Shown piece by piece: positions 17,326 to 26,818 of a DNA stretch of 64,000 nt. The notes below the pieces were generated by a model. That model was not told the origin of the DNA. It searched no databases and saw nothing but the letters and a program-made list of their open reading frames with translations. The position numbers and the translations under genes were made by a program. Position 1 is the stretch's first letter. Every line of letters starts with the position of its first letter. This stretch comes from Dehalobacter sp. CP (GTDB taxonomy: Bacteria; Bacillota_B; Desulfitobacteriia; Desulfitobacteriales; Syntrophobotulaceae), in assembly GCA_009910795.1 (NCBI GenBank), contig VMEE01000093.1, forward strand, positions 153,759 to 217,758. Reading direction: 5' to 3'.

Positions 17326-18213
17326 TTAAAGGTATTCCTTTAAGCCTCTGGGTCCTGCGAGAACTTCCCGGCCTATATACAAGGTACCGTCATCCTTGGT
17401 TTTGACATGCCATTTAACCAGTGTAATATTGCCTTCCGCGATCTCTATCCCCGTGATCGAACGGGGATGAACACAACTGCCGTCATTAAAATAAAGCGGT
17501 TTCCCCGCATCAGGGAACATGGGCCTATGGGTGTGACCGGCAATCAGCATGTGCTTTTCCTGGTTGACCCATTCAGTAAGGTTTTGTTCTATAGAATCTT
17601 TCTTATGATAATTTTTAGCTGTACTGGTGGGGTCTTTAAAACCGAACAACTCAAGTTTCTTCCATACATATCTGACCAAAAATCTTCGTAACCCCCAAAA
17701 CGTATAATCCAACATACTGCCTTGGTGCCCGTGGATCAAAAGAATTTTCCGCTCTGAATCCTTATACCGTAAAACGAGCCCTTCGCGAAATTTAACATTC
17801 TCAAATAAAGGAACGTGACGCTTCTCCTCGGCATCATAGTACCGGTTAAAGCATTTCCGTACAAAATGATCGTTGTTTTTCACCATGTCATGGTTTCCGT
17901 AAATGAAATAAACGCGGCCTTCATTATAAAATTTTTGCAGGAGTGAAAGTGTGTCCTTATGAACAGGCACGATGTCCGACATGTTTTTATACTTCCACAG
18001 TTCGTCACCGTCACCAAGCTCGATATACGTGTACTGTTCCTTATAATAATGCGTTAACGCTGCAAAATACAGATTCTCATTCCCGGAAAAATCATCAGCC
18101 CAGCTGCCGTCACCCCTATGGACATCGCTCATTAAGATCATCTTTGAGGAATCGTCAATAGGGATTTCTTCAGCAGATTGAAAAGCTTTGGATATACGAT
18201 CCACAGCGTTCAT
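17326..18213 (-). CDS. Calcineurin-like metallophosphoesterase
   Basis: Soluble two-metal phosphoesterase of about 295 aa. All five motif blocks are present: SDVHRGDG (DxH), GDGDE, YGNHDMVK (GNHD), LIHGHQGS (HGH) and AGHTHRPMF (GHTH). The architecture resembles UDP-2,3-diacylglucosamine pyrophosphatase-like enzymes, but Gram-positive homologues have unknown substrates. I choose ATG 18213 because GGGCGGGTGG lies six bases upstream; ATG 18237 is possible and would add eight residues. Monocistronic; a truncated ABC permease relic lies immediately 3'. Confidence 0.85.
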   Translation of the reverse strand: MNAVDRISKAFQSAEEIPIDDSSKMILMSDVHRGDGSWADDFSGNENLYFAALTHYYKEQYTYIELGDGDELWKYKNMSDIVPVHKDTLSLLQKFYNEGRVYFIYGNHDMVKNNDHFVRKCFNRYYDAEEKRHVPLFENVKFREGLVLRYKDSERKILLIHGHQGSMLDYTFWGLRRFLVRYVWKKLELFGFKDPTSTAKNYHKKDSIEQNLTEWVNQEKHMLIAGHTHRPMFPDAGKPLYFNDGSCVHPRSITGIEIAEGNITLVKWHVKTKDDGTLYIGREVLAGPRGLKEYL

Positions 18214-18386
18214 AGGATACCACCCGCCCAAAAGCATCTTCGTTTAATGTCAATATATTCAGGGGGCAGTATCAAGAGTGCCGGTCTTCTTTCGACTATA
18301 TAATCGATAACAAAAACTGCCAGTGTAGAAAAGGTAAATATGTTAATAATAAGTGTACATTCCAAAAGGAAAGGAGGGAAAAAGTA

Positions 18387-18533
18387 ATGGCAAAATATAG
18401 ACTTCCCGTAGACAAGAGTCAGGCAGCTAGTGTAATGGGTGTAAGCTTAGGCCCTGATACATCCGCTAGACAGAATGGTTCCGTAGGTGGATACATGGTG
18501 AAGAAGACTTTTGAAAGCCTTGGTATGCGTTAA
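18387..18533 (+). CDS. Alpha/beta-type small acid-soluble spore protein (short form)
   Basis: Protein of 48 aa. MGVSLGPDTSARQNGSVGGY matches the most conserved part of alpha/beta SASP, proteins that coat and protect DNA in the dormant spore. The ribosome binding site AAAGGAGG (18370-18377) is ideal. The N-terminal helix is much shorter than in Bacillus SASP (60-70 aa) and I do not see the Glu-containing cleavage pentapeptide for the GPR protease. The gene stands alone with its own terminator. It is direct evidence that the organism makes endospores. Expression is expected in the forespore (sigma G); I could not assign the promoter confidently. Confidence 0.88.
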   Translation: MAKYRLPVDKSQAASVMGVSLGPDTSARQNGSVGGYMVKKTFESLGMR

Positions 18534-18565
18534 CAAAAACTGATTTTCGAGAGCAAATGATAAGC

Positions 18566-18603
18566 CGGAAGGGAACCGTGAGAGAATACGGTTCCCTCTT
18601 CTT
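18566..18603 (+). terminator. Terminator of the spore protein gene
   Basis: GGGAACCGT (18571-18579) pairs with ACGGTTCCC (18588-18596), followed by TCTTCTTT. Confidence 0.8.
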
Positions 18604-18696
18604 TAACCTTAAATAGGATGCCTTAAAATTTACATCATTATGCCGGTAAAAAATTCCTAAAAGTATCTGGAAGAAGTCATAGATATCCTCATGGAT

Positions 18697-19389
18697 TTAT
18701 TGAATAAGAATCTCTTTCGGTAAGTCGAATGTACCTTCGGGGATAGAACCTGCACCGACGTTAATGTCTGTATATTCTGAGGTGTTGGTCTGCCCATCCT
18801 GAACCAGTTCAAACTTAATGACGATTCCGTATTTTGTACTTAACCAATCTTTATAATTCCCTTGGGCGCTGGTTACAGAAAGTATTTTGCATTCCAATCC
18901 GTTAAGCGTTTGTGTCCCGATGATTTGGTAACTTACATCAGCGTTTTCATCTGTATCTAATGCCGCTAAATAGTCCATGGGGGTAATATTGTCATTCCCT
19001 TTATATTCGGTAATATTTATCTTAGCAGCCACATTTTGTCCTGGCCGGTAGGAAACGATTTCTCCCTTTTCTAAATCGAAGATGGAGATCGTTCTTTGCC
19101 CATCCGTAATCGTATCCGTTTTCATTTTGGTATCTTGGAACCAAACGCTGCTTTCGGAAGATACTCCCGCATTCGTTGTTACAAGATGATAAGAAATCTC
19201 TCTGAGACCTGTACCTTTCATAATTAAGTTTGAAACCACTTCCTGATCACTGGTGTCATCGGTTCCAGCGGAGGAGATTGCAGCCGAAGGAGCAGAAGAA
19301 TTGTTTTTAAAGCTGCAAGCGGAAAGGATCAAGGTACTTATGAGCAATAGGACGGTAATCGTAAGAAGCTTCTTGTCAGTAATTTTCAT
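18697..19389 (-). CDS. Lipoprotein, LolA/DUF4412-like fold possible
   Basis: Exported lipoprotein of 230 aa: a Lys-rich start, a hydrophobic helix, and a lipobox LILSAC with Cys near residue 25, followed by a Ser/Ala-rich linker. The mature domain (residues about 60-230) is beta-rich, with ISYHLVTTNAGVSSESSVWF, YRPGQNVAAKINI and IGTQTLNGLECKILSVT, a pattern seen in LolA-like outer-face lipoproteins of Firmicutes. It stands alone on the minus strand. The 221 bases upstream (19390-19610) hold no gene. Function unknown. Confidence 0.7.
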   Translation of the reverse strand: MKITDKKLLTITVLLLISTLILSACSFKNNSSAPSAAISSAGTDDTSDQEVVSNLIMKGTGLREISYHLVTTNAGVSSESSVWFQDTKMKTDTITDGQRTISIFDLEKGEIVSYRPGQNVAAKINITEYKGNDNITPMDYLAALDTDENADVSYQIIGTQTLNGLECKILSVTSAQGNYKDWLSTKYGIVIKFELVQDGQTNTSEYTDINVGAGSIPEGTFDLPKEILIQ

Positions 19390-19610
19390 GATTTACCTTC
19401 TCCAAACGTAATAGGTTATTGTCGGTTAAGAAGATATTCGTCATGGATAAGAGAATACCCTTTGAATGAAGCTTAGCCCACCAATTTTAATAGACAAACC
19501 TTGGTGCAATTGTTAGAGAAAGAAGATACAATAAAAGCAATAAAAGACGAAGCCTATAAAATATTCTGTTGTACATAAAATAACGAAAAATAACGAAAAG
19601 AGGTTAGATC

Positions 19611-20078
19611 ATGAGTGACCAAATGAGGAACGACCATGAGAACGACCATGATGATTTTTATCAATCTCTAAGGAAAAAGATCAAGGACTACTTCACAAGC
19701 GAAGAAGGTAAAACGAATAAGTATGCAGAGTATATCCTGATTGCCCCCGACTTATTTCATCTTCTGTGCAAATTGACTGTAGACAAGGAAGTCAACGTAG
19801 ACGATAAAGCAAAACTGGCGATTGCGATTGCTTATTTTGTTTCACCGATTGATTTAATCCCTGAGCTCTTTGTAGGCCCGGTAGGATTTGTTGACGATAT
19901 ATCCGTGGCTGCTTATGTCCTGAACACCATTATTAATAACACGAACCCGGAAGTTGTCCGCAGGCACTGGGCCGGCGAGGGCGATATCCTGATTAAAGTC
20001 CAGGAAATCATAAAAGTTGCCGATCATATGGTTGGCACCGGACTGTGGAAGAAAATTAAAGGGATGTTTAGTAAATAA
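19611..20078 (+). CDS. YkvA/DUF1232 family protein
   Basis: Protein of 155 aa. The domain (residues about 60-115) contains the family signature DDKAKLAIAIAYFVSPIDLI PELFVGP..GFVDD, with an amphipathic to hydrophobic helix hairpin. A charged His/Asp-rich N-terminus (residues 1-30) precedes it. It is probably membrane-associated; no reaction is known. RBS AAGAGG is eight bases before the start. The aldo/keto reductase gene follows after 47 bases and may be co-transcribed. Confidence 0.85.
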   Translation: MSDQMRNDHENDHDDFYQSLRKKIKDYFTSEEGKTNKYAEYILIAPDLFHLLCKLTVDKEVNVDDKAKLAIAIAYFVSPIDLIPELFVGPVGFVDDISVAAYVLNTIINNTNPEVVRRHWAGEGDILIKVQEIIKVADHMVGTGLWKKIKGMFSK

Positions 20079-20125
20079 CGCAATAGGGTATAACAAAGAA
20101 TGAAGATAAAATGGAGCGTAATATC

Positions 20126-21256
20126 ATGCAATATACGATACTAGGAAAAACAGGACTCCAAGTTTCAAGGCTGGGGCTTGGCTGTATGCGGTTCCCGAAA
20201 AGTGAAAAAGAAGCGATAGAAATGGTGCGGTATGCGGTGGATCACGGAGTCAATTACCTGGACACCGCTTACATGTATCCAAACAGTGAAATAATTACCG
20301 GGAAAGCGCTTCAAGGGGGCTATCGGAATAAGGCGTTGATCGCCACCAAAAGCCCTATATGGAAAATCGGCAGTCACAAAGACTTTGAGAAATACTTGGA
20401 TGAAGAGCTGGAACGCTTGGGAACCGATCATATCGACATGTATCTTCTTCACAACATGAATCATGACAATTGGGAGAAAGTCAATCATTTTGATGGCCTT
20501 ACTTTTCTTGATAAAATGATCCAAAAGGGTAAAATACTGCACAAGAGTTTTTCTTTTCATGGGACACTGCCGGCATTCAAACAGATTGTGGATACCTTTG
20601 ACTGGGAAATGGCGCAAATTCAGCTGAATATTCTGGATGAAAATCAGCAGGCCGGGATCGAGGGGTTGAGATATGCGGCAGGCAAGGGCCTGGCGGTCGT
20701 TATCATGGAACCGCTAAGGGGCGGCTACATGCTGGCGAACGTTCCTGAAGCAGTCGTTGATTTGGTTCATCAATATCCGGAAAAGAGATCCTTGGTCGCG
20801 TGGTGTTTCCGCTGGCTTTATAATATGCCTGAGGTTTCCGTAATTCTTAGTGGGGCCAGCACGCTGGAGCAGTTGAAGGATAATTTGCGGATCTTTGATG
20901 AATCTGCAGTCAACGTAATGTCCGAGGCTGACCAAAACCTGATCAAAAAAATCCGGGAAGCTTTCGAGTCCAATAACAGCATCGGCTGTACAAGCTGCCG
21001 CTATTGTATGCCCTGTCCCCAAGGCGTAAGCATTCCTGAAATATTCAGACTCTACAACAGCCACCAGCTTATGAAAACGCATTGGGTGGACAAAGGGATG
21101 TACAGGGAAAACTTGCTCCCCTCCGGTTCCGGTGCTGATCAGTGTATCTCTTGCGGAAGCTGTGAGGAACATTGTCCGCAGGCGCTGAATATCCCGGTCT
21201 TGCTGAAGAAAGTACATGCGGAATTTACGGCGAAGACGACAGGTGGTTGGAGCTGA
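20126..21256 (+). CDS. Aldo/keto reductase with C-terminal 4Fe-4S ferredoxin domain
   Basis: Cytoplasmic oxidoreductase of 376 aa. The N-terminal TIM barrel has LGKTGLQVSRLGLGCMR, NYLDTAYMYPNSE (catalytic Asp-Tyr region), the Lys of LIATKSP and the His of YLLHNM. The C-terminal 90 residues hold CTSCRYCMPCPQGVSIP and CISCGSCEEHCPQALNIP, two 4Fe-4S motifs. This fused form is common in anaerobes, where the barrel may work with ferredoxin instead of NADPH; the physiological substrate is unknown. ATG 20126 gives the family's standard start and has GGAG nine bases upstream; ATG 20111 is the alternative. Confidence 0.88.
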   Translation: MQYTILGKTGLQVSRLGLGCMRFPKSEKEAIEMVRYAVDHGVNYLDTAYMYPNSEIITGKALQGGYRNKALIATKSPIWKIGSHKDFEKYLDEELERLGTDHIDMYLLHNMNHDNWEKVNHFDGLTFLDKMIQKGKILHKSFSFHGTLPAFKQIVDTFDWEMAQIQLNILDENQQAGIEGLRYAAGKGLAVVIMEPLRGGYMLANVPEAVVDLVHQYPEKRSLVAWCFRWLYNMPEVSVILSGASTLEQLKDNLRIFDESAVNVMSEADQNLIKKIREAFESNNSIGCTSCRYCMPCPQGVSIPEIFRLYNSHQLMKTHWVDKGMYRENLLPSGSGADQCISCGSCEEHCPQALNIPVLLKKVHAEFTAKTTGGWS

Positions 21257-21277
21257 TTTTGTAGAGAATCTATGTAT

Positions 21278-24200
21278 CTATAGGATATTGGCGCATGGTT
21301 TTCTTAATAATCCTTCGATTTCCTCAGCAGGCATTGGTCGGTAGAAATAATAACCCTGAACCTCGTTGCACATGTTCCGGCTTAAGAATTGTACTTGTTT
21401 CTCGGTTTCCACCCCTTCGGCAATAACCTCCAGGTCTAGATTTTTAGCAAGATTTATGATGACTTTGGTGATTGCTCTGTCTTTTTCATCTTTTTCAATA
21501 CCATGAACAAAATGCATATCCATCTTCAAACGATCGATCGGCAAATTCTTTAGCCTGTTTAAAGAGGAGTATTCTGTGCCAAAGTCATCGATAGAGATGG
21601 TAATCCCTAATTTCTTAAAATCGTTTAAAACCTGAACAATATTTGTTTCATTTATCGCAGAACCTTCTGTAATTTCCAATTCCAGATACTTGGGTTGAAG
21701 TCCGGTTTCTTGAAGGACATTTGCGATCTGCTCAACAATATTCGGGTCACGAAGTTGATTTACCGAAATATTAACAGACATCCGCACCGGAGGATAACCT
21801 TTTTCCTGCCAGATCTTATTTTGCCGGCAAGCTGTTTTAAGTACCCATTCTCCGATCGTGTTAATGATCCCGCTTTGCTCGGCAATCGGGATAAATACTG
21901 CCGGGGATACCATTCCCAACTCCGGATGCTTCCATCTTAACAAAGCTTCCATTCCGATGATTTTTGCTTCCGGAAGATGGACCTGAGGCTGGTAATACAC
22001 CAGCAATTCTTCGCGTTCTAAAGCTCGGAACAGACTGTTTTTCAGTATCATTTTATTCCGAATGTCCTCTTTCATCTCGGAAGAACAGAGGGCATACTGG
22101 TTTTTCCCTTTTTCTTTGGCCTGATACATCGCAATATCTGAGTTTATAATCAACGTTTCCGTATCTTGTCCATCGATAGGATATAGCGCAATCCCTGCAC
22201 TTGCTGTAACAAAGAATTCCTTACCTCTTAATACCGCCGGTTCTTTGAATAAACCCATGATTTTATCGGCAATGATCATAACATCTTGATAGTCGGAAAT
22301 ATTATTCAGCAAAATCAGAAATTCATCGCCGCCAAAACGGGATACCGTGTCGGTTTTGCGGGTGCATTCCAATAATTTCTGCCCGACTTTAGTGATCAGT
22401 TCGTCCCCGCCTTCATGGCCCAAAGTATCATTAACCGTTTTGAAAGAATCAAGATCCAGGAAAATCACCGCGAGCATCTTTTGAATCCGGCCGGCTTGGT
22501 GGATCGCTTGCGTGACCCTGTCCTGGAACAACACCCGGTTGGGTAGCTTTGTCAAATGATCATAGTAGGCTAGTTGTTTAATTTCTTTTTCCGCCTGGAC
22601 TTTCGTCAGAGCGTCTCCCAAAATATTTGCAATGACCTTGAGTAAATCAATCTGGTCTTCACGCCATTTTTTAGGGGTTCTGCGGGAGTCAATCCCGAAT
22701 GAGCCTAATATCTGACCGTTTCCAGCAATGGGCAGGCAAATGACTGATTTTGTATGAATCATTTTGCCCTCTGATATCTGATTCATGAGGATCGAGTCTT
22801 CCGCTCCCGGGCATTCTATCGCTTCTCTGATAACACGATCATGCCGGTACCAAGCAAACGGAAGGGTAACGCGATGTAGCTCCCGGTCCAGTAAATAAAT
22901 CCATGCCCTGTCCATCTCAAAAAACCGTCCGCATTCCTCAAGCGCCTGACTGATTTTCTGCTCTAAATTCATTTGATTTGCTGTAATGAAATCCGAAGAA
23001 ATCTTCGAGATTAATTTCTGCAGCTTCATCTGCTCAGCGTTTTCTTTCAGTCTGCGAATGTACAGTTTGTTGACATAGAGAGCCAACCCAAGAACGACAA
23101 GGAAAAACAAGATTCTTGCCAAATAGTCTTGAGCATTGATCTCAACGTTAACCTTTGGCGCTATGAACCAGCCCAGAATCTGGGTAGATATGATGGAAAT
23201 TGCCAATGAAGCTAAGATAATGCGTTGATTGAACACCAGGGCAATAATTACAAAAATAATTGGAAACGCCCAAACCGTAATACTTCCGGATTCAATAAAC
23301 CTTAAAGTGAAAATTGGAATGGAGAGAACACTCGCCACAAAATAAGTAATATCTTTTTTATCTTCCGCTATAGGCATCCACTTCACGAACAAAATGATAA
23401 GTCCTAAAAAAAGGACAGCGATACTTGTCAATATGACGGGCGTCAAATCGTTCGTCATGTCAAAAAGAAAAAACGAAACAAAATTAATAAAGCCGCAGGC
23501 AAACATAGCATAGGCCATATAGCTGATAATATTGCCGCGGGTGGATTCATTTAAGATGGTTTCTTCATCAGTGATGATCTTTTCCGGCTTCATCAGTCCA
23601 TATTTTTTAATTGCGTAGTAAATGACGATGAGCGACATCGAGATAATAAAAGGAGCCAATTGGGGAAGCGGCATTTTCCAAAAAGTACTGGCGACAATAT
23701 CCGTAAAGGATGCAAAGATTAAAGTCGCAATAATCCAAGATAGAATGAGCCTTGCCTTTTTCTTACTATTCCAGGAAGAAGCTTTTCTCCCCCATAACCA
23801 GATCATTCCTGCGGAAACGATGCAGAAAATAATATAATAATAATTGAAAAAAGAATTAAAGCCGCTATTCGGAACATTAATCCAGCCATTGGCTGTATGG
23901 ATTAATTTATACTTCGATTCCGCGGAACCGGAGAGCCCATAAATATACATTGTCAGGACCGAGGGGAAATAAAGCAGAAGGTACAGCCACCATTTGTTTA
24001 GCAAATTTTTTTTCTCGGTTAGAATGATACTGAAATGAAGCAGGATGCTGAAAAACGAACCCCAACCAACGACTGAGATCCTGCGCCAGATTAAGCTAAG
24101 TTCTTGAGTCTGGGCAGAAACGCAAATGGAAAACCCGAAAGCCCATAGACTCAAGGAAATGCACAGCGCAAAAAAAGCTTTGTTCAATCCGGCTTTCGGG

Positions 24201-24286
24201 TCAAGATAAAGTGTATAGGCCCCAAGAAAGCTGCTCATTACACAAGAAAAGAAAAATAAAACTGAAAAGAAATGTGATGATTCCAT
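21278..24286 (-). CDS. Large membrane GGDEF-EAL cyclic di-GMP protein with 7TM and GAF sensing
   Basis: Membrane regulator of 1002 aa. About residues 1-230 form a histidine-kinase-type 7TM sensor region, followed by a second helix-rich segment to residue 400, then GAF (about 430-560), GGDEF (about 575-730) and EAL (about 750-995). The diguanylate cyclase site SRFGGDEF is intact. The phosphodiesterase site has MEALLRWKHPE, NISVNQL, EITEG, DDFGTEYSSL, K-MD and AEGVET, so all metal and catalytic residues are present. Both activities are therefore possible; one usually dominates. It is a single gene convergent with the aldo/keto reductase. ATG 24286 has GAAGGG upstream. Confidence 0.92.
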   Translation of the reverse strand: MESSHFFSVLFFFSCVMSSFLGAYTLYLDPKAGLNKAFFALCISLSLWAFGFSICVSAQTQELSLIWRRISVVGWGSFFSILLHFSIILTEKKNLLNKWWLYLLLYFPSVLTMYIYGLSGSAESKYKLIHTANGWINVPNSGFNSFFNYYYIIFCIVSAGMIWLWGRKASSWNSKKKARLILSWIIATLIFASFTDIVASTFWKMPLPQLAPFIISMSLIVIYYAIKKYGLMKPEKIITDEETILNESTRGNIISYMAYAMFACGFINFVSFFLFDMTNDLTPVILTSIAVLFLGLIILFVKWMPIAEDKKDITYFVASVLSIPIFTLRFIESGSITVWAFPIIFVIIALVFNQRIILASLAISIISTQILGWFIAPKVNVEINAQDYLARILFFLVVLGLALYVNKLYIRRLKENAEQMKLQKLISKISSDFITANQMNLEQKISQALEECGRFFEMDRAWIYLLDRELHRVTLPFAWYRHDRVIREAIECPGAEDSILMNQISEGKMIHTKSVICLPIAGNGQILGSFGIDSRRTPKKWREDQIDLLKVIANILGDALTKVQAEKEIKQLAYYDHLTKLPNRVLFQDRVTQAIHQAGRIQKMLAVIFLDLDSFKTVNDTLGHEGGDELITKVGQKLLECTRKTDTVSRFGGDEFLILLNNISDYQDVMIIADKIMGLFKEPAVLRGKEFFVTASAGIALYPIDGQDTETLIINSDIAMYQAKEKGKNQYALCSSEMKEDIRNKMILKNSLFRALEREELLVYYQPQVHLPEAKIIGMEALLRWKHPELGMVSPAVFIPIAEQSGIINTIGEWVLKTACRQNKIWQEKGYPPVRMSVNISVNQLRDPNIVEQIANVLQETGLQPKYLELEITEGSAINETNIVQVLNDFKKLGITISIDDFGTEYSSLNRLKNLPIDRLKMDMHFVHGIEKDEKDRAITKVIINLAKNLDLEVIAEGVETEKQVQFLSRNMCNEVQGYYFYRPMPAEEIEGLLRKPCANIL

Positions 24287-24480
24287 ATTTCCCTTCTCTG
24301 ATGAAAATACTGCTAAGATCAGATTTACATCATTTTCAATAAAGTAATCAATGGCTATTCAACAAATTATTCTACTTTTAACTACATTTTCCTTCATCAT
24401 TTTTCAGAAAGCATCAACTATTTTACAGAATTGCCTTATAATGCAAATGAATGTTCAACTTTATGTCAAAAAAATAAAGG

Positions 24481-24726
24481 CTATAAAGCCTTTACCTTGT
24501 TGTCAATAATTTTTATTTTTAAGCTATTATTTGTCAGTTCATCTCTCATTTCCCTGATAGCTTGCCAAGTCATATCTTGTTTTTCGGAAAATTCATTTTG
24601 TTTTTTGGTAAATTCATTTTGTCTTTCAGTAAATTCATTTTGCTTGTCGCTCAGCATTTTAATCTCTGTTCGTAAAGCCTTTTCCATGGAGTTTAGCTTT
24701 TCCAGAATTAAATCCGATTTATCCAT
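24481..24726 (-). CDS. Small heptad-repeat coiled-coil protein
   Basis: Soluble 81-residue protein, almost entirely coiled coil. Residues about 26-50 contain near-perfect seven-residue repeats (KQNEFTE, RQNEFTK, KQNEFSE, KQDMTWQ). AGGGGGATGAG precedes the start. Short DNA repeats of AAATTCATTTTGT underlie the heptads. Such proteins occur widely in Clostridia as orphan genes; the function is unknown. It stands alone between the GGDEF-EAL gene and a beta-propeller gene. Confidence 0.7.
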   Translation of the reverse strand: MDKSDLILEKLNSMEKALRTEIKMLSDKQNEFTERQNEFTKKQNEFSEKQDMTWQAIREMRDELTNNSLKIKIIDNKVKAL

Positions 24727-24869
24727 ACGCTCATCCCCCTGCTTCTAGGATCTATCATATCACCATGCGAATACTTCTACAAGAACTAACTTTACCATTT
24801 ATAACCATTTGAGCAAAAATATTTTCTTATAGTTGATTGTTTAATAATGGTGACAAAGGAGGCGCTGGT

Positions 24870-26291
24870 TTAGCGGAACCAAACTTCACAACCATCAAAT
24901 GGGTTGGCTGTTCCTAAATTCAAGTGCCCGTTTGCTGTTTTAAACAAGATCCTTGCGCCGTAGTTATGAGGATTTCCCAGGCCGTTTAAGGTAATGGGAG
25001 ACCAATGAATGCCATCCTTAGACTTAAACAAATCAAATCCATTAAATGGATAGATTGCATCGCCTACTGTAAGCAGCACTGTAAGAATGATTCGCAGAAG
25101 TTCTTCTAAAAATCCCGGCAAATTTAGAATTGCAGGAATGATAGCGGGAACGAGCGGTTTAAGGAGTACAGACCAGTCAAATGTGCCCAGGAAGAACTCC
25201 CCATTGTATTCTTCCAGCTGCCAGCAGTATAAATTAAAGGGATTTCCTAAACCCGAGGGTTTATGGCTCAAAGCTTTGCCGCGTGTGCCCGTGGTGGGAT
25301 TGGTAGGCTTTTTAGCCTTACTCCCGATTACCAGCTGCCAATGATCCTGCGCGTCTATCCTTACCAGATCAAAGGGTTTAAATGCAGAGAGATTCATCGG
25401 CTGTTGAGCAAGAAGGGGGAACATAATGGCGCCAACATATAAATGATCTTGAAACGCTCCAAGTGTTAAGGGAATAATATTAAGTGCATCACCGGCCCCC
25501 TTATCAATCACCAATTTCCATTCATTAATAATTGGTCCTGTGCCTTCAGTTCTCCAAAGTTCAAATCCTTCCACCTGATTAGAGGTAGCGGCATAAAGGT
25601 GTCCTTTAAAGCTTGCCATCATCATCACTTGCCCGCTTGGGTTTTTACCTTGGATAAATCCGGGATTGCCTGGATCCCCAGTAACCTGCTCCCATCTGCC
25701 ATTTGGAAAGTGAACGGCAGGAGGGATATATTCATAAATCAGAGCAGTTAGAGTTTGAGAGATCTCATCTACAGTTGACATATAGAGTTTTTGGTTGGTA
25801 TGAATCACCATCGCCCTTGTGGAAGTACCGTTAAGATTATCATTGGGTATTTCAAGCCAGGACAATCCATCTGTTGACCTAAATGTCCTTACCTTACTCT
25901 GACAATATCCACCGACATAAAGAGCCGTTTGACCGTTTAGGTCGGTATAACGGATCATATACCGAAAACCTTGGATGATATTGAAATCAGCTGGAGCTTT
26001 AAAAACTTTCTCCCAACCGGCATGGGGAAGTGCTTTGTTATAACGCCAGATTTCTGCTCTGTTATCGACAACCTCAGGGGTTAGCTCCTTCGGGATTTCG
26101 AAATCCCCCAATATTCCTGCATTCTTAATCGTCAGGAGAATGTTATAGAGAATATTTCTTCCGGTTCCTACATAGAGATATTCTCCCATCTCAGCCATTG
26201 ACCAGGCATAGTTGTTTTGCATGGCGTTGTTGGGGTTTGTATCAAAACCGTTTAGGGGAGTTATTTTTTGGAAACCATATTTATTGAACAC
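24870..26291 (-). CDS. Beta-propeller-like protein
   Basis: Protein of 473 aa with repeated blades of the type YLYVGT, LYVGGYCQS, LYMSTVD, HLYAATSN, HLYVGAI, EFFLGTFD and HLNLGTANP, each followed by a W or F and an xxGxW-like turn. This is the pattern of a six- or seven-bladed propeller (galactose-oxidase/kelch-like). No signal peptide is visible, although GTG 26291 behind GGAGG is a well-supported start, so it is either cytoplasmic or on a spore surface. Function unknown. Confidence 0.6.
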   Translation of the reverse strand: MFNKYGFQKITPLNGFDTNPNNAMQNNYAWSMAEMGEYLYVGTGRNILYNILLTIKNAGILGDFEIPKELTPEVVDNRAEIWRYNKALPHAGWEKVFKAPADFNIIQGFRYMIRYTDLNGQTALYVGGYCQSKVRTFRSTDGLSWLEIPNDNLNGTSTRAMVIHTNQKLYMSTVDEISQTLTALIYEYIPPAVHFPNGRWEQVTGDPGNPGFIQGKNPSGQVMMMASFKGHLYAATSNQVEGFELWRTEGTGPIINEWKLVIDKGAGDALNIIPLTLGAFQDHLYVGAIMFPLLAQQPMNLSAFKPFDLVRIDAQDHWQLVIGSKAKKPTNPTTGTRGKALSHKPSGLGNPFNLYCWQLEEYNGEFFLGTFDWSVLLKPLVPAIIPAILNLPGFLEELLRIILTVLLTVGDAIYPFNGFDLFKSKDGIHWSPITLNGLGNPHNYGARILFKTANGHLNLGTANPFDGCEVWFR

Positions 26292-26493
26292 TTAATCACC
26301 CTCCAAAAATTAGGACAGACTTTTCCCTGGTACATCATATGAACATTGTCCACTTCTGACACAATTTATGTGTATAGTTCTCGTACCAATCAGGATTACA
26401 TACCGGTTCTCAACACATTCATCCGGAATTGCAGAAAGTAATTGTAAGCTGGCTAAAAGATTTGTAAAATAAGAATAAAAAGGGAGCGATAGC

Positions 26494-26817
26494 ATGTTAA
26501 TCGTCACGACCGAAAATATCAAAGGTTACAAAGTAACGGATGTTAAAGGCCAGGTGTTCGGTCTCGTTGTTCGCAGCCGGGGATTAGGCGGGAATATCAT
26601 AGCTGGGCTGCGCAGTCTTATCGGTGGAGAAATCCATGAATACACCGCCCTGCTTGAAGATACCCGTAAACAGGCGATAGACCGTATGGTTAAGAATGCC
26701 CAGGCTATGGGAGCAAACGCTGTTGTGATGATGCGGTTTGATTCCAGCGAAATTGGACAGACCATGAGTGAAATTGTCGCCTTTGGGACTGCGGTTGTGG
26801 TGGAGAAAGAAGTTTAA
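26494..26817 (+). CDS. YbjQ/UPF0145 family protein
   Basis: Small soluble protein of 107 aa. Motifs typical of the family: TTENIKGYKV, GLVVRSRGLGGNI, GGEIHEYTALLEDTRKQA and MGANAVVMMRFD. Family members form pentamers and are annotated as heavy-metal-binding-like, without proven function. A two-gene operon with the small membrane protein that starts two bases after its stop. Confidence 0.9.
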   Translation: MLIVTTENIKGYKVTDVKGQVFGLVVRSRGLGGNIIAGLRSLIGGEIHEYTALLEDTRKQAIDRMVKNAQAMGANAVVMMRFDSSEIGQTMSEIVAFGTAVVVEKEV

Positions 26818-26818
26818 G

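Noticed and set aside
24590..24660. Short regular repeats resembling a CRISPR array
   Set aside because: The repeats are 21-base coding repeats for heptads, with no spacers of unique sequence and no cas genes near.
26310..26522. Minus-strand frame with plausible protein-like text (LLSAIPDECVENRYVILIGT)
   Set aside because: No RBS, overlaps the YbjQ start, and no recognisable family; could be a relic but cannot be supported.
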